Below are positions 8,202 to 17,203 of a stretch of 64,000 nucleotides of DNA, one piece after another (the first letter of the stretch is position 1; every line of letters begins with the position of its first letter). The position numbers and the translations under genes are program-made. Below the pieces are notes generated by a model that did no database searches, was not told where the DNA came from, and saw only the letters and a list, made by a program, of their open reading frames with translations. Source of the stretch: JAFGRR01 sp964563855 (GTDB taxonomy: Bacteria > Planctomycetota > Phycisphaerae > UBA1845 > Fen-1342); the NCBI GenBank assembly GCA_964563855.1, contig CAZLYU010000001.1, positions 62,001-126,000 on the forward strand. The letters are read 5' to 3'.

Positions 8202-10150
8202 AGGTTCATCCAATCGACGCGCAGCAATGCGGCGCGATCACTCGGGTGGCTCGCCAACGCGCCCACCGTACTGTCCGCGGGAAACACGCCTTCCGCGTGC
8301 GGGTTGTGGCACGTATAGCACGTCACGATGTCACTCTCGCCCAACGGCAACAGGCGTGGTTGCGCGTTGCGTGGCGCATCGGGTTGCAGTCGCTGCTCGT
8401 TGGCGAGCAGGTGCGCCGTCGTCGCGGCGGTCATGGGTCGCTCAACATGCCCACGCGGCGACACATCCCAGTGGCGCTCGTGGCAGTTCAGACAGAGATC
8501 CGCCGATGCGACGCGCAACTGAGGCTCAAAGCGCCGCACACCGTCGCGCGGCGCGGGGGCCGACGTGTGACAGAAGCGGCAGTTCTGTTCATCGCTGCGG
8601 CGGACGTGCGGGTTGTAGCGCGTTGCTGACGCGTCGGTGTGACACTGACCGCAATAGTCGCTCGGCCGCAACGGGTTGTCGTAGCGCAGCAGCGCCCGGT
8701 CTTGCGGCTGGGGGCGCGCTTCGGGTTCGCAATGCTGGACGATGTCGTGGCAGGTGATGCAGCCGACGACGCCGCCGGGCGTGGGGAAGCGGCTCGGTGT
8801 GCTGACGAGCGTTGTTTGGGCCGGGCGGCCGATCGGATGCGGATCCGCTGGGGCCGCGACGCCGTCATGACACGTCAGGCATAGCGCATCAATCTCGTCT
8901 GCTGGGATGGGGAAGCCGCCTGCGCGTGTATGGCAGGCGGTGCAGCGATCGGCGCGCCAGTGCGGATTCTCCGCCAGCACCGCACCGCTGGCGGACGTCC
9001 AGGTGAGCCGCTGTCGGTCGGCGGTCGCCGCCTGCAGTAATTCGCTCTCGCTCACGCCGAGCCATGCAAACACACGCACGCCCGGTCGGTTGAGCTGCTC
9101 AGCCACCAACACGTAGTACTGCGGCTGAATATCGGCGGGGAGCGCGATCGTCGTCTCCGGCTTCTGCTCGGTGACCGCGATGCCGAACGGCATGGTGAGC
9201 GCTCCGCCATCCGCAGTCGCGCCGTCGCGTTCGCCGAAGCTCAGCAGAAATCGACCATCCGCCGCAAACGCATGCACTTGCTGCGAGACGGCGTCGGTAA
9301 CGAACACGACGCCGTCCGGGCCGACTGCTACATCGCGCGGTCGACCGAAGGCGCCGGGAGTTCGTCCGGGTTCGCCAATGTCGCGCAGCCAGCGCCCTTC
9401 GTCGCCGCTGAGCACCTGAACGCGATTATTGAGCGTGTCCACCACGCATATCTCCCCGGTCGGCGTGAGCGCCATGCCGCGCGGCTGCGCGAAGGCGCCG
9501 GCATCCATCCCATGTTGACCAATGGAGCGCCGCCACGCGCCGCTGTCGGCGTCAAACAGGTCGAGCTGGTGCTGCGCCGTGTTGCTCGCCCACAGGGCGT
9601 CACCCACCAGCACCACGCCGCCGTATCGCGCGCCGTCCGGAATGCGGTAAGCGACCACGCGTGTTCCGCTTGCATCGAGGCGTCGCAGGCCGCTGGTGTC
9701 GGCCACGATGATGTCGCCGTGCGGCGCGGTTGTGATTGCGTACGGGTGTGTGCCGGGCGGGGCGGCGTACGCCGTCTCGAGCGCAGCTCCCTGCGGGCGT
9801 TGTACGAGTACGGCGTCGAGCACGCTGTCGCATACCCAGATGGTTCCGTCGCGGGCGGCGAGACTCGTCGGATGCACGATCGTCAGCGCCGCGGGTGGGT
9901 CGACGCCGAACAGCAGTTGCGAGAGTTGCACTTCGGCGTTGGATGGCGGCGCGTGGTCGCGCAGGCCGCCGAGCGCCAGAACGAAGCTGCGTTGCGGCGC
10001 GGGCGGGTAAGCGACCAGCCGTGTGCGCAGCGACGTCGCGCGTCCCGTTTCGCAGCCGAGAAACACCAACGTCGACGCGAGCGCGCCCAGCGCGGCGACG
10101 AGTTTCACGCGGGTGTTTCGCGGCTGGTTGGCACGGTCGAGCGGCTTCAT
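8177..10150 (-). CDS. NHL-propeller/octahaem cytochrome c fusion lipoprotein
   Basis: A 657-residue exported protein in two halves. After a signal segment ending at a lipobox-like FLGC, residues of roughly 70-350 form NHL-type beta-propeller repeats (for example FAQPRGMALTPTGEICVVDT, FGRPRDVAVGPDGVVFVTDA). The C-terminal half carries eight CxxCH sites: CTACH, CLTCH, CITCH, CGQCH, CRFCH, CLNCH, CYTCH and CVMCH. The propeller resembles the separate NHL lipoprotein encoded across the divergent promoter, suggesting a shared role as a scaffold in an electron-transfer complex. The gene starts 6 bp after the tetrahaem gene and overlaps the next cytochrome gene, so the three form an operon. It is probably located at an outer membrane or cell surface; that location is inferred. 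Confidence 0.87.
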   Translation of the reverse strand: MKPLDRANQPRNTRVKLVAALGALASTLVFLGCETGRATSLRTRLVAYPPAPQRSFVLALGGLRDHAPPSNAEVQLSQLLFGVDPPAALTIVHPTSLAARDGTIWVCDSVLDAVLVQRPQGAALETAYAAPPGTHPYAITTAPHGDIIVADTSGLRRLDASGTRVVAYRIPDGARYGGVVLVGDALWASNTAQHQLDLFDADSGAWRRSIGQHGMDAGAFAQPRGMALTPTGEICVVDTLNNRVQVLSGDEGRWLRDIGEPGRTPGAFGRPRDVAVGPDGVVFVTDAVSQQVHAFAADGRFLLSFGERDGATADGGALTMPFGIAVTEQKPETTIALPADIQPQYYVLVAEQLNRPGVRVFAWLGVSESELLQAATADRQRLTWTSASGAVLAENPHWRADRCTACHTRAGGFPIPADEIDALCLTCHDGVAAPADPHPIGRPAQTTLVSTPSRFPTPGGVVGCITCHDIVQHCEPEARPQPQDRALLRYDNPLRPSDYCGQCHTDASATRYNPHVRRSDEQNCRFCHTSAPAPRDGVRRFEPQLRVASADLCLNCHERHWDVSPRGHVERPMTAATTAHLLANEQRLQPDAPRNAQPRLLPLGESDIVTCYTCHNPHAEGVFPADSTVGALASHPSDRAALLRVDWMNLCVMCHQQ

Positions 10151-10156
10151 CGCGAT

Positions 10157-10825
10157 TTAGATCTCGTGGCAGGCGACGCACATCTGGCTGCGTTCGTTGG
10201 AGATCTGCAGCAGGCCGACGTGGCCTTGCTCGTTGTGCGGGTCGTGGCACGTGATGCACTGGATGCGCCCGTCGGGGAGGGGCAGCCCGACGCCTTCGAC
10301 CCACGCTCCGCTGCGGTAGCCGTCGACGCCGGCGCCCGGATAGCGAATTCCGACGGGGTGGCCGCGCAGGCCGCGGGGTTGATTCGCGCCGAGAGCGCGC
10401 TGGTCGGTGGCGCCGACGGCGTGCGCCGAACTGAACACGTCGGTTGCGCTGACGCCGTCGTGGCAGCCGAGGCACATGAGCGACCATTCGTCGAGCGTGA
10501 GATCGAGCCCCTGATACGGTCGGAGCGGGGGTCGGGCTCCGGGGGAGCGTGCGTCGAGGGCGGCGGTCGGTGGGTCGACGAGGTGCGGCGTGTGGCAGGG
10601 CGTGCACAGATCGCGTCCGACGCGACCCCGGCCGGTGAAGTCATGCGGGCCGCCGATCAGGTTGCTCGCGAGCGCCGTAGCGGGCTGTGTGGTTGAGGCG
10701 CTGGTCTTGGCGGCGGGGGGCGCCGCTTGCTCTACGACGAGCGCGCCGCCGACGAACATTGCGAGCAGCGCGATGACGACGGGGGGGCTGACGAGAGCGG
10801 CGGCTTGGTGGTTGGCGCCGGGCAT
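10157..10825 (-). CDS. tetrahaem c-type cytochrome (doubled-CXXCH type)
   Basis: First gene of the leftward cytochrome operon; 222 residues with an N-terminal hydrophobic anchor (VVIALLAMFVGGALVV) and four haem sites: CTPCHTPH, CLGCH, CITCH and CVACH. The HDF...CTPCHTPH and CHDGVSATD contexts match the first part of the 12-haem protein across the divergent promoter, so the two are probably related. The ATG at 10825 is preferred over an upstream start at 10909 because GGAGG stands 5 bases before it and it begins right at the signal/anchor. It may be anchored in the inner membrane and pass electrons to the larger cytochromes; this is inference. Confidence 0.85.
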   Translation of the reverse strand: MPGANHQAAALVSPPVVIALLAMFVGGALVVEQAAPPAAKTSASTTQPATALASNLIGGPHDFTGRGRVGRDLCTPCHTPHLVDPPTAALDARSPGARPPLRPYQGLDLTLDEWSLMCLGCHDGVSATDVFSSAHAVGATDQRALGANQPRGLRGHPVGIRYPGAGVDGYRSGAWVEGVGLPLPDGRIQCITCHDPHNEQGHVGLLQISNERSQMCVACHEI

Positions 10826-10865
10826 GCGGGCCTCCGCGGCAGGTAAAGTGTTATAGACGTTCGCA

Positions 10866-10894
10866 AATATAGTCGCGGATCTGATGGTCGGCAA
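10866..10894 (-). promoter_or_regulatory. candidate sigma70-like promoter for the leftward cytochrome operon
   Basis: On the minus strand TTGCCG (10889-10894) and TATATT (10866-10871) are separated by exactly 17 bases, a good match to the -35/-10 consensus. It lies about 40 bp upstream of the tetrahaem gene start in an unusually AT-rich patch between the divergent operons. A weaker -10-like TATAGA at 10922-10927 points the other way toward the porin gene. Confidence 0.5.
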
Positions 10895-11003
10895 TATTTT
10901 CCGATGCATTGTTCGTAATTGTATAGACAGGCGCGTCGGGCGCGTTTAGTGTCGCCCCCGTTGCGTCGCGTCGGGCGCCGCGCATCATCGTCAGGGAGAT
11001 GCA

Positions 11004-13067
11004 GTGAGTCGCGCGATCACGCTGCTCGCAACCACGCTGCTTCTCATGTCGCCGATCGTTCGCGCGTCGACCGACCCATCCCCGCCGGCGCCTCCGCCCG
11101 CCCCGCCGCCGCCGCGCAACATCCTCGAAATCTATGAGCTGATGCTCGAACTCGGCTTCGAAGGCGGCTACGACCGGCGTCACACGGCGTTCGATCAGGC
11201 CGGCTTGCTCTCACGCCGCTATCGGCAGACGAACACCGATTGGCGTCTCGAGGAAACACTCGAAGTGAGCGCGGCGGGCGCCGCCTTCGGCGAGAATGTG
11301 CTGCACTGGGACATCGCCGTATTGGGCGGCCTAACGCAAGAGGGCTATCGCGAGCGGCGTCCGGGGCGCGACATCAGCGATCATCCGGATGGATCGATCT
11401 TTGAGTATGACGCGCGCGCGACGCTCTTCCCGCAGGGGCGCTTGCGGGCCGACTTTTATGCGTCGCGGGAAGACACGCGTTTGCCACGGGCGTTTCAGCC
11501 GAGCCTCGATCGGTCTTACGAACGCTACGGCGCCGATGTCGTGTTCGGTCATCACGTGTTGCCGATGCGGCTGAGCTATGAGCACACGTGGGACGCGCTT
11601 ACCAGCGGCTCCGACGCGCTCTATGACGACGAACGTCGTGGTCGCGACCGGCTGAGCTACGAGGCGACCTGGCACATCAACCCCGATCAGGAGCTGCGGT
11701 TCGACTATGAGTATGACGACCGCCTCGAACGCTACAGCGGTCTGCGCCAGGAGTTCAGCACGAGCCGCAACTATACGCGTCTGTCGCACAACTGGCGGTT
11801 CGGCGACGATCGACGCAGCAGTTGGCGCACCGAACTGCGCTGGCAGGACGAATCCGGCGATCTCGAACGCGACATCGGCGAACTCAACTCGCGTCTGCGC
11901 CTGCAACACACCGAAGACTTCAGTACGCAATACGCGTTTCAGTTCCTACGCGACACGTTTGAGACCATCGAGGCGACCACGCATCGCGGCGAAATTGGTC
12001 TGACGCATCAGCTCGACGACCGGCTGACCACCACGCTCGAGTTCTACGGTTTGCGGCAAAGTGTCGAGCACGACGCCGACCTGGCCGAGTTTGGCGGCAT
12101 CTTCAATACGCAGTATCGGCAGCAGAACAACTGGGGCGAGTTTAGCGCCCGCTTTGGTTACACCGGTTCGGTCAGCGATTTCGACGATGACGAGCGCTCC
12201 GGCGTGATCGTCGCCGAGGCCGTGACCCTGCGCGATCCGGTGGCCAGCTATCTCGCACAGCGTTACGTGCGGCAGACATCGCTAATCATCACCGACGCGA
12301 CACGCCGGCGTATCTATCTGCCGATTCGCGACTACGTCGTGCAACAGTTCGGCGCCTACACCGCCATCGTCCGAACACCGACCAGTGCAATCACGAACGG
12401 CGAAACCGTCTATGCGACGTATGTGTTCGACACCTATCGCGACTATCGCCTCGATCGGCATCGCTTCGATTGGCGCGTGCAGCAAAGTTTCGAGAACGGG
12501 ATCACGCCGTACTACGCCGGCTCCTATCAGGACGAAGAACTGTCGAATGAGCGCTTCCAGCGCTTTCTGCCGCGCGATGTGCAGCGGCATCGCATCGGCG
12601 TATCGTGGCGTCGCCCGCAGTGGTCCGCCGCCGCTGAATATGAGTACAACGACGATTCGATCGATCCGTACCAGGCGATTCACACGCGCGGCGACATGAT
12701 CCTGTATCGCGACGCGCAGTGGCATGTCGATACGCGGGCCAGCATCTCGCGCTTCTGGTTTCGCGGCGACCGCGAACTCGAACAGCGCAACACCACCTTT
12801 GTCGACGCGGGTATGACGCTGCGCTATTTGCTGACCGATCGCGTCGAGGCGCGTTCGGCGGTGCTCTATCGCTATGAAGACGACACGATCTACGGCGACA
12901 CGCACGGACTCGACATCACGAGCTCGTTCGAGGTGCAGGTCGGCTACTTTGATCTGCTGTTCGAGGCCGAGTACGACGTGCTCGACATCCGCGACGCACG
13001 CGACGAAGCGTTGGTGTTTTGGCTGAAGGCCAAGCGCGAGATCCCGATCATCTCTCGGAGAGGCTGA
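11004..13067 (+). CDS. outer-membrane beta-barrel porin of a porin-cytochrome conduit
   Basis: A 687-residue protein with a Sec signal peptide (ITLLATTLLLMSPIVRAS), a proline-rich linker (SPPAPPPAPPPPR) and then a long series of alternating aromatic/charged strands typical of large beta-barrels (for example LRFDYEYDDRLERYSG, SYEATWHINPDQ, YFDLLFEAEYDVLD). No haem motifs are present. It does not look like a known MtrB by motif, but its place at the head of an operon with an NHL lipoprotein and a 12-haem cytochrome fits the barrel component of an electron conduit across the outer membrane. GTG start with AGGGAG upstream. The call as a porin is from strand pattern and context. Confidence 0.75.
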   Translation: MSRAITLLATTLLLMSPIVRASTDPSPPAPPPAPPPPRNILEIYELMLELGFEGGYDRRHTAFDQAGLLSRRYRQTNTDWRLEETLEVSAAGAAFGENVLHWDIAVLGGLTQEGYRERRPGRDISDHPDGSIFEYDARATLFPQGRLRADFYASREDTRLPRAFQPSLDRSYERYGADVVFGHHVLPMRLSYEHTWDALTSGSDALYDDERRGRDRLSYEATWHINPDQELRFDYEYDDRLERYSGLRQEFSTSRNYTRLSHNWRFGDDRRSSWRTELRWQDESGDLERDIGELNSRLRLQHTEDFSTQYAFQFLRDTFETIEATTHRGEIGLTHQLDDRLTTTLEFYGLRQSVEHDADLAEFGGIFNTQYRQQNNWGEFSARFGYTGSVSDFDDDERSGVIVAEAVTLRDPVASYLAQRYVRQTSLIITDATRRRIYLPIRDYVVQQFGAYTAIVRTPTSAITNGETVYATYVFDTYRDYRLDRHRFDWRVQQSFENGITPYYAGSYQDEELSNERFQRFLPRDVQRHRIGVSWRRPQWSAAAEYEYNDDSIDPYQAIHTRGDMILYRDAQWHVDTRASISRFWFRGDRELEQRNTTFVDAGMTLRYLLTDRVEARSAVLYRYEDDTIYGDTHGLDITSSFEVQVGYFDLLFEAEYDVLDIRDARDEALVFWLKAKREIPIISRRG

Positions 13068-13068
13068 C

Positions 13069-14163
13069 GTGCAGCGCCACCACGAGCAAGTCATCACCGC
13101 TAGACCTCGACGCCTCGCCGGCGTCGCGTGGGGCGCGCTGTTGGGCGCCGTGCTCGTGGTGGCGCTCACGGGCTGTCAGAGCGCGCCGAAACCGATCTTT
13201 CCCCGGATCAATCCGCCGCTGGTCTGGCCGCCAGCCCCTGACACGCCGCGCATTGAATACGTCGGGGAGTTGCGCGGCGAGGGCAGTCTGCACAAGCCGC
13301 TACGCGGGTGGGACGCGCTGCGCGCCGCGTTGACCGGCGAGCACCTCGTGACTCCGTTCGTGAAGCCGACGGCGGTCGCGGTGCAGACCCCGCGGGTATT
13401 CGTCGCCGATAGCGGTCAGGGCGGCGTGCATGTGTTGAATCTCGAAACGCGCGACTATCAGTTTCTGCGTACGGCGGGCGCTGAGCGCTTCGAAACGCCG
13501 TTGGATGTGGCGTCGAGCGGCGACCGAGTTTTCGTGGTCGATCGTACGCGGCGCACGATTGATGAGTTCACGCTTACGGGGATGTATCGCACGACCCATC
13601 GTGACGATGCGCTGGCGGCGCCGGTGGCGGCTGCCTGGGACGCCGCGTCTGGTGTGCTGTGGATCGCGGACGCGGAGACGCACCGGCTGTGGATTCTGGA
13701 CGAGCGCGGCGTGTTGAGCGCGGCAATGGGAGAGCACGGTGCGGCGCCGGGGAGCTTCAACTATCCGACCGGCTGCGGCTGGTCCGACGTGCTGGGACTC
13801 ATGATCGCCGACACGATGAACTTCCGCGTGCAGATCTTTGACCCGCCGGGGGTGGTCGCGGCGGTGTTTGGCGAGCACGGCGACGCAGCGGGTGATCTAG
13901 CGCGCCCGCGCGACGTTGCGGCCGACTCGGCGGGCAACGTGTACGTGGTCGACAATCAATTTGAGAACGTTCAGCTCTTTACGCCCGACGGGCGCCTGCT
14001 AATGGCGTTTGGGCAGGGCGGCGTCGAGCGGGGCGCATTTTCGCTGCCGTCGGGAGTGACGATCGATGCGCAAGATCGCATCTGGGTGGCGGACAGCTTG
14101 AACGCCCGCGTGCAGGTGTTTCAGCACCTCGCGGTGGGGCAGGAAGTGGTGAGCAATGATTAG
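13069..14163 (+). CDS. NHL-repeat beta-propeller lipoprotein
   Basis: A 364-residue lipoprotein: hydrophobic signal with a clear lipobox (VALTGC) followed by NHL/6-bladed propeller repeats (KPTAVAVQTPRVFVADSG, RPRDVAADSAGNVYVVDN, LPSGVTIDAQDRIWVADS). No enzyme residues are seen. It starts 1 bp after the barrel gene stop and its end overlaps the start of the 12-haem gene by 8 bp, so the three are translated together. The same propeller type is fused to haems in the divergent operon. It probably acts as a scaffold or docking protein for the cytochromes; the exact role is unknown. Confidence 0.85.
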   Translation: MQRHHEQVITARPRRLAGVAWGALLGAVLVVALTGCQSAPKPIFPRINPPLVWPPAPDTPRIEYVGELRGEGSLHKPLRGWDALRAALTGEHLVTPFVKPTAVAVQTPRVFVADSGQGGVHVLNLETRDYQFLRTAGAERFETPLDVASSGDRVFVVDRTRRTIDEFTLTGMYRTTHRDDALAAPVAAAWDAASGVLWIADAETHRLWILDERGVLSAAMGEHGAAPGSFNYPTGCGWSDVLGLMIADTMNFRVQIFDPPGVVAAVFGEHGDAAGDLARPRDVAADSAGNVYVVDNQFENVQLFTPDGRLLMAFGQGGVERGAFSLPSGVTIDAQDRIWVADSLNARVQVFQHLAVGQEVVSND

Positions 14164-15904
14164 GTTGCAGGGTTCAACGTTCACGATTGGGTTCGCCCCA
14201 CGAGTTGTCCGCCTCGCGGCGATCATGTTGGCGTGCGGGCTTGCGCCCTCATCGGCCCGGGCCGACGACTCGGTCATCAACTCGAAGCACGATCTCTCGG
14301 CGTTTGGTCCGGGTCCGGTTCGCGCGATCGACGAAACGCGGGTCTGCATTTTCTGCCACGTGCCGCACAACGCCTCGCCCGCGGCGCCGCTCTGGAATCG
14401 CTACAACCCCACGACGCATTACCGCATCTATCGCAGCCCGACCGTCGACGCCCGCATCGATCAGCCCGGCCCCGCCAGTAAGCAATGTCTGAGTTGTCAC
14501 GACGGCTCGATCGCGCTTGGCATGACGCTGCACCGCGAAGCGACCAACCCGATCTTGATGAATCAGATGTACATGCCCAGCGGGCCGAGCAATCTCACCA
14601 ACGATTTGTCCGACGATCACCCGATCGGATTTCGCTACGACCGCGCGCTCAGCAACGTCGATCGTCAACTCCGCCCGCCGCAGCTCATCGATCATCGCAT
14701 CGCGCTCGGGGAGCGCAACGAGGTGGAGTGCACGGCGTGCCACGACCCGCACAACAATGAGCTGGGCAACTTCCTGCGCATCACCGAGCGGCAGGGGGCG
14801 CTGTGCATCACCTGCCACGATCTCAAGGGCTGGCGGCTTGGGGCCCATGCGAACAGCCCCAAGTCAACGCCGCGCACGGTTACGCAGTTTGAATCGCTGC
14901 CGTATCGCTCGATGGTCGATAACGCGTGCGCCTCGTGCCATGTGTCGCACAGTGCGCCCGTGCGCGACAAGCTGCTCTACGACCGTCCCAGCCGCCAGTG
15001 TCTGGGGTGTCACGACGGCGTGACCGGCGCGAACATCGCCGGCGTGCTCAACGGGCGATCGGCGCATCGCATCAGCCCGGTGGTCGCGCGGCCCGGCGAA
15101 CCGGAGCAGCGCCGCATTCCGTCGCACTTCGTGGAGTGCACCGATTGCCATAACCCGCATGCGGCGCAACGCAATCTGCTGAGCGGCGCGCCGCAACTGC
15201 AGCCCAATGTGCTCACGCCGCCGGCGATGCGCGGCGTGCCGGGCGTGTCGGCGACTGGCGCGCAGGTGAGCGAGGCGCGCTTCTATTACGAAGTGTGCTT
15301 CCGGTGTCATAGCGATCGACCGGTGCGCACCGATCGGCGGATCATTCGGCAACGTGAAACGCTCGGCAATGTGCGCCGGCAGTTCGTCCCCTCGGCGGCG
15401 TCAGCGCATCCGGTGATCATCGACAGCAGCAACGCATCTGAGAATCCGAGTTTGCTGCCGCGTGCGCGACGGGCCGGCGGGCTCATCAGTTGTCAGGATT
15501 GTCACAACAACCCTGACGCGGTGGACGGCGGCCCGGGGCCGAGCGGTCCGCACGCATCGCGCTTCGACGGCATTCTCGCGCGGCGTTACGAAACGGCGGA
15601 TTTCACGGCGGAGTCAGCCCAGGCTTATGCGTTGTGCTACGACTGCCACGACCGCACCAGCATCCTGAACGACGAGAGCTTCACCTTTCATCGCGTGCAC
15701 GTCGTCGAGAGTCAGTCCCCGTGCAGCGCCTGCCACGATCCGCATGGCGTGGATGGCGATCCGACCCGGCACAGCCACTTGATCAACTTTGATCTGTCGA
15801 TCGTGCAGGCCGAGCGACTTTTTGTCGATCAGGGGCGCTTCGCGGGTTCTTGCACGCTGACGTGTCACGGCGTGCGACACGTGAACTTTACCTATGGACC
15901 GTGA
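14156..15904 (+). CDS. dodecahaem c-type cytochrome (11 CxxCH + 1 CxxxCH)
   Basis: A 582-residue exported cytochrome with a Sec signal (cleavage likely after SSARA). Haem sites in order: CIFCH, CLSCH, CTACH, CITCH, CASCH, CLGCH, CTDCH, CFRCH, CQDCH, CYDCH, CSACH, and a terminal CTLTCH with three spacing residues. The CHDPHNNELGN and CHDGVTGANIA contexts are those of the doubled-CXXCH family found in outer-surface multihaem proteins. It is the third gene of the barrel-NHL-cytochrome operon and is the best candidate for the long haem wire that passes through or caps the barrel. ATG start overlaps the previous stop by 8 bp. Confidence 0.88.
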   Translation: MIRLQGSTFTIGFAPRVVRLAAIMLACGLAPSSARADDSVINSKHDLSAFGPGPVRAIDETRVCIFCHVPHNASPAAPLWNRYNPTTHYRIYRSPTVDARIDQPGPASKQCLSCHDGSIALGMTLHREATNPILMNQMYMPSGPSNLTNDLSDDHPIGFRYDRALSNVDRQLRPPQLIDHRIALGERNEVECTACHDPHNNELGNFLRITERQGALCITCHDLKGWRLGAHANSPKSTPRTVTQFESLPYRSMVDNACASCHVSHSAPVRDKLLYDRPSRQCLGCHDGVTGANIAGVLNGRSAHRISPVVARPGEPEQRRIPSHFVECTDCHNPHAAQRNLLSGAPQLQPNVLTPPAMRGVPGVSATGAQVSEARFYYEVCFRCHSDRPVRTDRRIIRQRETLGNVRRQFVPSAASAHPVIIDSSNASENPSLLPRARRAGGLISCQDCHNNPDAVDGGPGPSGPHASRFDGILARRYETADFTAESAQAYALCYDCHDRTSILNDESFTFHRVHVVESQSPCSACHDPHGVDGDPTRHSHLINFDLSIVQAERLFVDQGRFAGSCTLTCHGVRHVNFTYGP

Positions 15905-15915
15905 AACTGGAGCGA

Positions 15916-15956
15916 TTCGCCGAGCCGACCAGGGCGAACGCGAGGGCGTCGGCGAA
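15916..15956 (+). terminator. inverted repeat after the cytochrome operon
   Basis: TTCGCCGA (15916-15923) is complementary to TCGGCGAA (15949-15956), 12 bp after the cytochrome stop. The loop is long (25 bases) and there is no T-run, so termination is only a possibility. Confidence 0.3.
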
Positions 15957-16032
15957 TTGCGCTCGCTCGTCGTTTGCGGCTTGTTATAGTGGCTGGGGTT
16001 CGAGGTCACCCACGTCCGACCAGGAGCCAGCC

Positions 16033-16497
16033 ATGCACGTCAGACTCTCTCGCGACATCGCCGCGCCGCCCGAGCAGGTCTTCGCGCTGATTACCGACTT
16101 CAGCCGCGCCGCCGAGACGATCAGCGGCATCAAGAAGCTCGAGGTCTTGACCGATGAGCCCACGGGTGTGGGCACGCGTTTTCGCGAAACGCGCGAAATG
16201 ATGGGGCGCGAGGCGACTGAAGAGATGGAGATCGTCGAGTTCGTCCCCGGCTCGCACTATGTCGTGCAGGCCAATAGCTGCGGCTGCCTGATCCGCTCGA
16301 CGATTCGCTGCGCGCCAACGCCGGCGGGCACCGAGTTCTCAATGTCGATGGACGCAAAGCCGGTCACCTTCTTCGCCAAGGTCATGTCGCCGTTGGGCAA
16401 GCTGATGGCGGGGTCGATGAAGAAGTGCATCGAGCAGGACCTTGACGACGTAGAACAAGCCATCGAAGGCCGGACCGCCGCGCCCGCGACGGTTTGA
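16033..16497 (+). CDS. SRPBCC/START-like domain protein
   Basis: A 154-residue cytoplasmic protein of the polyketide cyclase/START-like SRPBCC fold, recognised from the start (RLSRDIAAPPEQVFALITDF) and the mid-part (GVGTRFRETREMMGREATEE). These bind hydrophobic ligands; the ligand here is unknown. The ATG at 16033 is favoured over an upstream in-frame start at 15850 because AGGAG lies 7 bases before it and the conserved domain begins there. A -10-like TATAGT is at 15985-15990. Confidence 0.85.
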   Translation: MHVRLSRDIAAPPEQVFALITDFSRAAETISGIKKLEVLTDEPTGVGTRFRETREMMGREATEEMEIVEFVPGSHYVVQANSCGCLIRSTIRCAPTPAGTEFSMSMDAKPVTFFAKVMSPLGKLMAGSMKKCIEQDLDDVEQAIEGRTAAPATV

Positions 16498-16568
16498 CAC
16501 GGCGTCGCGACGTGGTCGCGAACGTGTCATTTCAGGCAGCTCGACCGCCATCCTCGCAAGGAAAGCCA

Positions 16569-17126
16569 ATGCGTAGGGCAACGACTTGGACGATCCCCGC
16601 CGTCGCGCTGGCGGCGTTGGTGTTGATCGGCGCCACAGTAACCGAGCCACCTGCGGGCGCCGCCGCCGCTGAACGGTCAACCGCGACGCCCGCGCCAATC
16701 AACGCCAAGCTCGCCGACCTCGCGTGGCTCGCGGGAAGTTGGAAAGGGAAGGGTCTCGGCGGTGAGATCGAAGAGCACTGGACCGCGCCCGCCGCCGGAA
16801 CCATGGCGGCGACGTTCCGCCTGACGAGCGGCGACCAGACGCGCGTGCTCGAGTTTCTGCTGATCACGCAGGAAGCCGAGCATCTGATGCTGCGCTTCAA
16901 GCACTTCACGCCGCAGTATGAAGTGTGGGAGAAAGATCGCGCGCTCGAATTCCATTGCATCGAGCTGACCGACCGGGAGGTTGTGTTTCATAGCGCCGTG
17001 CAGGCGAACCCGCGGCGGATGACGTATACGCTGCTCGCTGAAGACCGCCTGCGCGTTGTTGTGCAGGGAGAGGAGCACGGGAAGCTTGCCGCCGGTTTCG
17101 CCGTCGAGTTCCGCCGCGCGGACTAG
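16569..17126 (+). CDS. exported DUF6265-like protein
   Basis: A 185-residue protein with an N-terminal hydrophobic signal (WTIPAVALAALVLIGATV) and the LADLAWLAGSWKGKG opening that marks the DUF6265 group, followed by a small beta-barrel-like region (EEHWTAPAAGTMAATFRL). Function is unknown; the fold resembles lipocalin-like/THAP4-type barrels. The ATG at 16569 follows AAGGAAAG. The frame is open upstream to 16494, overlapping the SRPBCC gene, but that part is not protein-like. It sits between two other probable ligand-binding proteins (SRPBCC and lipocalin). Confidence 0.72.
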   Translation: MRRATTWTIPAVALAALVLIGATVTEPPAGAAAAERSTATPAPINAKLADLAWLAGSWKGKGLGGEIEEHWTAPAAGTMAATFRLTSGDQTRVLEFLLITQEAEHLMLRFKHFTPQYEVWEKDRALEFHCIELTDREVVFHSAVQANPRRMTYTLLAEDRLRVVVQGEEHGKLAAGFAVEFRRAD

Positions 17127-17203
17127 ATTCGCGTAGCACGCGAGACACTTGCCGGGTCGCCTATGCTGTGGGTGTTGGGCGTGAACCGTGAGGATGTGAA
17201 GTG

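Noticed and set aside
10898..10927. Sigma70 promoter for the porin operon
   Set aside because: The -10 (TATAGA) is fair but no -35 with good match lies at the right distance.
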